From a virus: DNA of 41,433 nucleotides. The notes beneath the pieces are model-generated. The model was not told the DNA's origin, made no database searches, and saw only the letters and a list, made by a program, of their open reading frames with translations. The DNA is taken from IMG/VR virus record IMGVR_UViG_3300006654_000663, positions 1-41,433 of that record; one strand, 5' to 3'. Of this stretch, positions 37,332 to 41,433 are shown piece after piece (the stretch's first letter is position 1; every line of letters begins with the position of its first letter). The translations under genes were made by a program, and so were the position numbers.

Positions 37332-37664
37332 ATGCCGATCACCGACCGACAGCTTGAATGGGCGATGGAAATTCTCATCGACCGTGAGAACGAAGCCGCC
37401 AAGGCACGCGCTGGTCATGAGCACATGGCAGATCTTGATAAGGTCGTGCTGGCAAAACTCATGGGTCAGAGCAACGAGAAATCGGCCGCCGCAAAAGAGG
37501 CATGGGCACGCGCTCACCCAGACTACGAAGCCCACCTAGAGCAGAAGAAGATGCTCGCAGAAATGGACTACGCAAAGCGAGACAGAAGGTCCGCCGCTAG
37601 TGCCGTGATTGAGATGTGGCGCACCGAGCAGAGCAATGCACGCGCCGCAGGACAGATGCGCTAA
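37332..37664 (+). CDS. Hypothetical helical protein next to SSB, 110 aa
   Basis: Function not recognised. Helical and highly charged, with AWARAHPDYEAHLEQKKMLAEMDYAKRDRRSAASAVIEMWRTEQSNARAAGQMR at its end, a pattern seen in small phage proteins near recombination genes; no activity has been assigned as far as known here. A GGAGATGATCC-type leader precedes the ATG. It may assist SSB or exonuclease. Confidence 0.6.
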   Translation: MPITDRQLEWAMEILIDRENEAAKARAGHEHMADLDKVVLAKLMGQSNEKSAAAKEAWARAHPDYEAHLEQKKMLAEMDYAKRDRRSAASAVIEMWRTEQSNARAAGQMR

Positions 37665-37693
37665 CCCGCCGCAGCATGAAGGATGAGAGAGAG

Positions 37694-37939
37694 ATGGGAA
37701 AACAAAAAGACCTTGCGAAGATCATTCGGGATAATCCCGGCTGTGTGGCCGTTATCGATAACGATTGCTGGTGGCTGTACGCAGCTGGCTATGAGGACGA
37801 GGACGATCCTGCGCCACTTGCCCGCGATGGCGAGGTAAAGCCATTGGGCGACGGCGGATATGGCTCCGGCTGCGCATATGGCGGAGACATCCTTCAGGCG
37901 CTTGCCGTCATCGTCGGGGTCAAGGTCGAAAGCGTCTAA
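37694..37939 (+). CDS. Small hypothetical protein, 81 aa
   Basis: Compact protein with a basic N-terminus (MGKQKDLAKIIRDNPG), a Trp-rich centre (VAVIDNDCWWLYAAGYEDEDDP) and a Gly-rich C-terminal half. The ATG at 37694 follows GAGAGAG at good distance; in-frame ATGs at 37676 and 37616 are less likely, since the latter overlaps the preceding gene heavily. Function unknown. Confidence 0.58.
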   Translation: MGKQKDLAKIIRDNPGCVAVIDNDCWWLYAAGYEDEDDPAPLARDGEVKPLGDGGYGSGCAYGGDILQALAVIVGVKVESV

Positions 37940-37941
37940 CC

Positions 37942-38430
37942 ATGACCCCAGACCGCACCCCAGAGAAGCGCAAGCCCCTGACATGGGCCGAAGTCCCAGA
38001 CGCTGAGAAGGCCCGCCTGCGTGACAGAGAGGCGGCTCAGAGACGCGAGACGAAGAAGCGGGGGCTTCCTGCCCTGCCTGTCTCCGTCGAAGGGCTATGG
38101 CTTGTGCAGCGCGGCATGTGCACGTGCAACGAGTGCCGGGGTGAAGTGCCTCTGGTCGTAGGAAAGATCGTCATAGCGCACCCGCACTTTCGGGCGGGCA
38201 AAGGCTCGCCAGGTCACGTCCCAACAAATGTAAGCCTCTGGCTGGAGCAGTGCAACAAACGCGAAGCCGGGCCGGAAACCTCCGCCATGTGGAAGGGCCG
38301 CAGGTTCGAGCCGGACCTGACCCGCACTAAGGCGAAGGCAAAGCCGAAAGGCAGCTTCCGCAAGCCACCCAAGGGATATGTCAGCCCGCTTTCAAAAGAT
38401 CACCCACGATACCGGAAAGGTAAAATGTAA
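37942..38430 (+). CDS. HNH-like zinc-binding protein, 162 aa
   Basis: The centre reads like an HNH nuclease: Cys60, Cys62 and Cys65 in GMCTCNECRG, IVIAHPHF with His80, the later TNVSLWLEQCNK with Asn96, Cys104 and Asn105. Both arms are basic, as for a DNA-binding protein. In this recombination-rich context it could act on branched DNA like the phage Rap/NinG type, or be a packaging helper. Metal ligands are not all classical. Confidence 0.62.
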   Translation: MTPDRTPEKRKPLTWAEVPDAEKARLRDREAAQRRETKKRGLPALPVSVEGLWLVQRGMCTCNECRGEVPLVVGKIVIAHPHFRAGKGSPGHVPTNVSLWLEQCNKREAGPETSAMWKGRRFEPDLTRTKAKAKPKGSFRKPPKGYVSPLSKDHPRYRKGKM

Positions 38431-38705
38431 TGAGCTATATCGTCGTCAACGCAGTGAACGGGCCAGCCGCACGCCCCCGTGTCCATGGCTCTCTGGAGAG
38501 TGCGCAGAAAGAAGCCCAGAGGCTTGCACTGCAGCAACCCAACGTGAAATTCTACGTACTCCAGACGCTGGGCTATGTCATCTCGAACCGGGTCGAGTGG
38601 AATAGCCTGAACGAATGGGATCCGGCTCCGAACCATCTCCACGATACTGACGTGCTTTCCAGCAACCACATTATCCGTGGAGATTGGGAAAGCACGCCGT
38701 TTTGA
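38430..38705 (+). CDS. Hypothetical protein, 91 aa
   Basis: Starts on the last base of the HNH gene's stop (TAATG). A beta-alpha-beta-like order is visible (MSYIVVNAVNG, LESAQKEAQRLALQQP, VKFYVLQTLGYV) followed by a polar tail. Small phage proteins of this shape are common, but the function is not known. Confidence 0.6.
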   Translation: MSYIVVNAVNGPAARPRVHGSLESAQKEAQRLALQQPNVKFYVLQTLGYVISNRVEWNSLNEWDPAPNHLHDTDVLSSNHIIRGDWESTPF

Positions 38706-38751
38706 CCCGTAAACTCCAGTCCCGTCCATTCGGGAAGAAAGGTTAAGTGAG

Positions 38752-38997
38752 ATGATTTGCTTATGGACCGACTACCCGATTGTCGAATTGGGTGACGAAC
38801 CGGGCAAGCGAGCGCCTGTCAGGCGGATCGATGCTTTGCATGAATACGACGGAGACAGATACGTCAAACTGACTGTCGGTGGTGTGACGAAAGAGATCAA
38901 AAGCGGTTACATTTACACAAAGCCGGGCCGCTTGGGCGAGGTTCCCTCTGTGTCGCGCCTAACCCTTGCCACCCTCACCCCGAAAGGCGGTGAGTGA
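38752..38997 (+). CDS. Hypothetical protein, 81 aa
   Basis: Beta-rich small protein (YPIVELGDEPGKRAPVRRI, DRYVKLTVGGVTKEIKSGYIY) preceded by AAAGG at suitable distance. The 46-bp gap before it contains a small stem TCCCG/CGGGA but no clear terminator. Function unknown. Confidence 0.55.
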   Translation: MICLWTDYPIVELGDEPGKRAPVRRIDALHEYDGDRYVKLTVGGVTKEIKSGYIYTKPGRLGEVPSVSRLTLATLTPKGGE

Positions 38998-39218
38998 TGC
39001 TGAGAGAGAAGCTGCCAGCTATCACAAGCAACTTTGCCATCCTCGATGTCGAGAAACACCGGCTGACGCTTGAGCGGCACATCAAGAAAAACGGCCCCGT
39101 CAGGCTCACCGTTGAACTGGAAGTCACCGGCCCATTCGGCAGCAATGACGGCACCAGCATAGAGTTCAATTGCAACGTGCTTTCCATCGCCCAATCCCTG
39201 AAAGGCAACCCCCAATGA
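38997..39218 (+). CDS. Hypothetical protein, 73 aa
   Basis: Starts as TGATG with the previous stop. Beta-rich with two strands around VRLTVELEVTGPFG and SIEFNCNVLSIAQSL. No family recognised. Its stop overlaps the next start as ATGA. Confidence 0.55.
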   Translation: MLREKLPAITSNFAILDVEKHRLTLERHIKKNGPVRLTVELEVTGPFGSNDGTSIEFNCNVLSIAQSLKGNPQ

Positions 39219-39619
39219 CTCAACTGAACGATATTATTGAGAGACTGGAGAAAGCGACGGAGGGGAGCTGGGAGCTCGATGCTCGCGTTTACGCCGAAGC
39301 CGTTGGCTCCGATGAAGTTTTTAACGGCTGTACCCTGCCGGAGGCTATAGAGCAGTTTCCAAACCACTGCGGCGGCATCTGTGGGGTTTGGGGAATACCC
39401 AACCTCACTACCGACCTCAACGCAGCCCTAGCGCTTGTTGAGGAGAGGCTGGGCTCTTTGCATGATCTTCGATTTGGGCTGACCGTCATATCAAGCGGAT
39501 GGGGCACGGCGATTGATTTGAACGCGTCCACATTTGTCACCGGCGAGGCAAAAACCCCCGCCCTCGCAGTCTGCATCGCCCTACTCAAAGCTCTAGCGGA
39601 GGAAAAGAATGATGGCTGA
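39215..39619 (+). CDS. Phage ABA-sandwich-type protein, 134 aa
   Basis: The beginning (LNDIIERLEKATEGSWELDARVYAEAVG) and the LTTDLNAALALVEERL segment, ending in KTPALAVCIALLKALAEE, are the pattern of the phage ABA sandwich domain seen in many alphaproteobacterial phages. A single alpha-beta-alpha domain is expected; function is unknown. ATGA overlap upstream; the following gene begins inside its 3' end. Confidence 0.65.
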   Translation: MTQLNDIIERLEKATEGSWELDARVYAEAVGSDEVFNGCTLPEAIEQFPNHCGGICGVWGIPNLTTDLNAALALVEERLGSLHDLRFGLTVISSGWGTAIDLNASTFVTGEAKTPALAVCIALLKALAEEKNDG

Positions 39620-39905
39620 TAATGTTGAGAAACTAAATGAAGCATTGGAGAACATTGCCGGACAGGGCGATTGGCGGCTTGGCGCGAGCGAGATTCGCGC
39701 CGCCCTTTCTGCGGCCGGGCTAGAGGTGAACAAGGTCGGGACGCGGGAGGCGCTGACGAAGTTCGGTCACCTGCACTGCAAGGGCAACGCTCATTGGCCA
39801 GACGACGCAATTCTCACAGTCCAAGCCAGAGGATGCACCGAGCCATTCGGATTATTCGAGTTCGGCAGTCTCCGCACCGCAGCCGCTCTCACAAAGGAGG
39901 GCTAG
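39609..39905 (+). CDS. Hypothetical protein, 98 aa
   Basis: Overlaps the preceding gene by 11 bp, with GAGGAAAAG upstream of its double ATG. N-terminal helices (DNVEKLNEALENIAG, LGASEIRAALSAAGL) and a small Cys/His-containing beta part (FGHLHCKGNAHW, LTVQARGCTEPF). Function not known. Confidence 0.55.
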   Translation: MMADNVEKLNEALENIAGQGDWRLGASEIRAALSAAGLEVNKVGTREALTKFGHLHCKGNAHWPDDAILTVQARGCTEPFGLFEFGSLRTAAALTKEG

Positions 39906-39908
39906 GGG

Positions 39909-40061
39909 ATGGCGTTCAGCTTGGCCGAGCTTTTGGTTGTTGGGGTGGTCTGCACAGCAGGTGCCGGGATTATTGGTTTCTTTGTCGGCTCAATTGTTGC
40001 CGTCAAACTCTGCGCGCGGATCATGACAAATGTTCGCGAGATTTTCGGACCCGCCGACTGA
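39909..40061 (+). CDS. Small membrane protein, 50 aa
   Basis: Single hydrophobic span (LAELLVVGVVCTAGAGIIGFFVGSIVAV) followed by a short basic tail. The ATG is preceded by AGGGG, three bases after the previous stop, and the stop overlaps the excisionase-like start as TGATG. Its role beside the integration genes is not known. Confidence 0.55.
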   Translation: MAFSLAELLVVGVVCTAGAGIIGFFVGSIVAVKLCARIMTNVREIFGPAD

Positions 40062-40327
40062 TGACCGCGCGCTCTGCCTCTGCACGTTGGCCGCGAGCCC
40101 TTCGCGCCCCATTGGCGGCGCAGTACGTTGGCGCGTCCGAATCCACATTCAGGGAATGGGTGAGCCGGGGCCTTATGCCTACGCCTCATCGCCCGCCTGA
40201 TCCGCGCTCCAACATGGTCGTGTGGTTCATCGAAGAGCTTGATGATTACCTCGACCGCTTCACGAAAGACGGAGCGCCGGCCAATGACGACTGGAAAGAT
40301 GACAAGGGGGAACCCGTCGCGCTATGA
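40061..40327 (+). CDS. Excisionase-like HTH protein, 88 aa
   Basis: A helix-turn-helix of the AlpA/MerR type (APLAAQYVGASESTFREWVSRGLMPTP) followed by VWFIEELDDYLDRF is the standard shape of phage excisionases or integrase accessory factors. It overlaps the integrase start as ATGA, so the two are translated together. The call depends on position and fold and could be a different DNA-binding accessory protein. Confidence 0.68.
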   Translation: MTARSASARWPRALRAPLAAQYVGASESTFREWVSRGLMPTPHRPPDPRSNMVVWFIEELDDYLDRFTKDGAPANDDWKDDKGEPVAL

Positions 40328-41433
40328 CCGAAGGTATGGCGAAGATCCGGTATAACTACCTTGTGAGGGACGTGACCCGCCACGGGCAAGTGCGCTGGTA
40401 TGTCCGCAGGCCGGGTCAGAACAAAGTGCGCCTCAAGCTGACACCAGAAGACGAGGGCTTCACGAAGGAATACAAGGACGCCCTGAAAACCAAGAGCGCG
40501 AAGCCGGGCACTATTCGGGTGCAGCCCTATTCGCTCGGCTGGCTCATCAACCAGTATTTCGCCAGCGCGCACTTTGCCGGGCTCGCCAAGGCCACGCAGG
40601 TGCAGCAGCGATCGATCCTCGGACGGGTCGCCCGCGAGAATGGCGACAAGGACGCCCGCACGCTCACCAGCGCCGCCGTTAAGGCTGGACGCGACAAGAG
40701 GGCCCAGACCCCCGGCGCCGCAAACAATTTCCTGAAATCGGTGAAGGCGCTCTATGTCTGGGGCATTGAGGCCGGACATGTGAAGCAGAACCCGGCGATA
40801 GGCGTGAAGCGCGCCAAGATGGGCAAGAGCACGTGGCTCCCGTGGACGCCAGAGCAGCGCGAACAGTTCTGCCGGGCCCACCCTATCGGGACCATGCCGC
40901 GCCTCGTCTATGCGCTCGCCTATGAGGCCGCGTTCCGCCGTTCCGACATCGTGACAGTCGGCAGGCAGCACATCAAAGACGGCTTCATTCTCAAGACGCA
41001 GGAGAAAACTGACGAGCCCGTATGGGTGCCAATCTCACCAGAGCTCCAAGCGTGCATCGACGCTATGCCGAAGACGGGCCTGCACCTCGTCACCACCGCC
41101 TATGGCAAACCGTTCAGCGTGAAGGGGATTGGCGGGGCCATGCAACGCTGGCTGAAGCAGGCCGGGCTAGAGAAGGCCGGACTATCTCTGCACGGGCTCA
41201 GGAAGGCCGCTGGCGCCGATATGGCGGAAGGCGGGGCGACACAGGAAGAGATTGCCGCCGCCCTCGGACACAGCGGCACGAAGACCGCAAGCATCTACAC
41301 CAAATCGGCTGACAAGAAACGCCTCGCACGGCAGGCTCAAGCGAAGCGGCAGGGAACATCTGCAACACAAAGTGTCCCACCTGAATCGTCCCACTCGGGG
41401 CCGGTGGGACAAAAGCGGAGAAAATCGCAATGA
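40324..41433 (+). CDS. int: Tyrosine-type phage integrase, 369 aa
   Basis: Site-specific recombinase for entry into and exit from the host chromosome. Catalytic residues: Arg205 in AAFRRSDI, Lys228 in TQEKTDE, His290 and Arg293 in LHGLRKAAG, His316 in LGHSGTKT and the nucleophile Tyr325 in SIYTKSAD. The N-terminal part (RYNYLVRDVTRHGQVRWYVRR) is the arm-binding region, then the core-binding domain (LINQYFAS to VKRAK). The basic C-terminal tail after 330 is low in complexity. An internal ATG at 40336 is an alternative start. The stop is the last base of the window. Confidence 0.92.
   Translation: MTEGMAKIRYNYLVRDVTRHGQVRWYVRRPGQNKVRLKLTPEDEGFTKEYKDALKTKSAKPGTIRVQPYSLGWLINQYFASAHFAGLAKATQVQQRSILGRVARENGDKDARTLTSAAVKAGRDKRAQTPGAANNFLKSVKALYVWGIEAGHVKQNPAIGVKRAKMGKSTWLPWTPEQREQFCRAHPIGTMPRLVYALAYEAAFRRSDIVTVGRQHIKDGFILKTQEKTDEPVWVPISPELQACIDAMPKTGLHLVTTAYGKPFSVKGIGGAMQRWLKQAGLEKAGLSLHGLRKAAGADMAEGGATQEEIAAALGHSGTKTASIYTKSADKKRLARQAQAKRQGTSATQSVPPESSHSGPVGQKRRKSQ

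Overview
The window reads as an essentially complete temperate siphophage or prophage genome of about 41 kb, GC-rich, most likely from an alphaproteobacterium. That host assignment is inference, from the gene-transfer-agent-like terminase, the DUF1833 / NlpC-P60 / TipJ tail-tip cassette and the composition; no host gene is visible. The last gene on the right is a tyrosine integrase, and genes are packed head to tail with many ATGA or TGATG stop-start overlaps. No tRNA, rRNA, insertion sequence or CRISPR array was seen.

Layout. (1) Positions 1-542 hold two small rightward genes of unknown function. (2) From about 29.6 kb down to 0.5 kb almost everything is leftward. In transcription order this region holds: a possible regulator, a PD-(D/E)XK (MmcB-like) nuclease with a coiled coil, several small HTH and Cys-rich proteins, a DnaB-type helicase, an HTH replication protein, an orphan DUF4942 adenine methyltransferase, the terminase subunits, portal, protease-scaffold, decoration protein, major capsid, head completion genes, tail terminator, tail tube, tail chaperone (with a start-less second frame that implies a -1 frameshift), tape measure, DUF1833, NlpC/P60, TipJ, a probable tail fibre, and lysis genes (GH24 endolysin, overlapping Rz/Rz1 spanins, a holin-like protein). 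Two very small rightward genes interrupt the leftward structural operon like morons. (3) Positions 29.6-31.5 kb form the control region. (4) From 31.5 kb to the end is a rightward early operon: unknown early genes, a pentapeptide-repeat protein, an orphan nucleotidyltransferase, an AP2-like domain, an ERF/YqaJ/SSB recombination set, an HNH protein, a run of small hypotheticals, an excisionase-like protein and the integrase.

The most striking structure is the immunity region. A 103-residue XRE repressor-like gene (31143-31454) is flanked by a 42-bp imperfect inverted repeat (35 of 42 positions identical). Each arm carries three TTTAAG/CTTAAA operator-like sites spaced exactly 17 bp and a matching candidate promoter pointing outward. 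This looks like a miniature OL-repressor-OR module. The leftward arm drives a small XRE protein, a GIY-YIG-like/XRE fusion and two tiny membrane proteins, ending at a strong hairpin terminator. The rightward arm drives the early operon.

Further features worth attention are an in-frame internal start that would make a separate scaffold protein, hairpin terminators bracketing the major capsid and tail tube genes, a 16-bp out-of-frame tandem repeat inside the replication protein gene, a 15-bp minisatellite encoding the pentapeptide repeats, and a near-identical ribosome-binding leader used by the first three rightward early genes. All functional calls come from reading the translated sequence and motifs; no database search was run.
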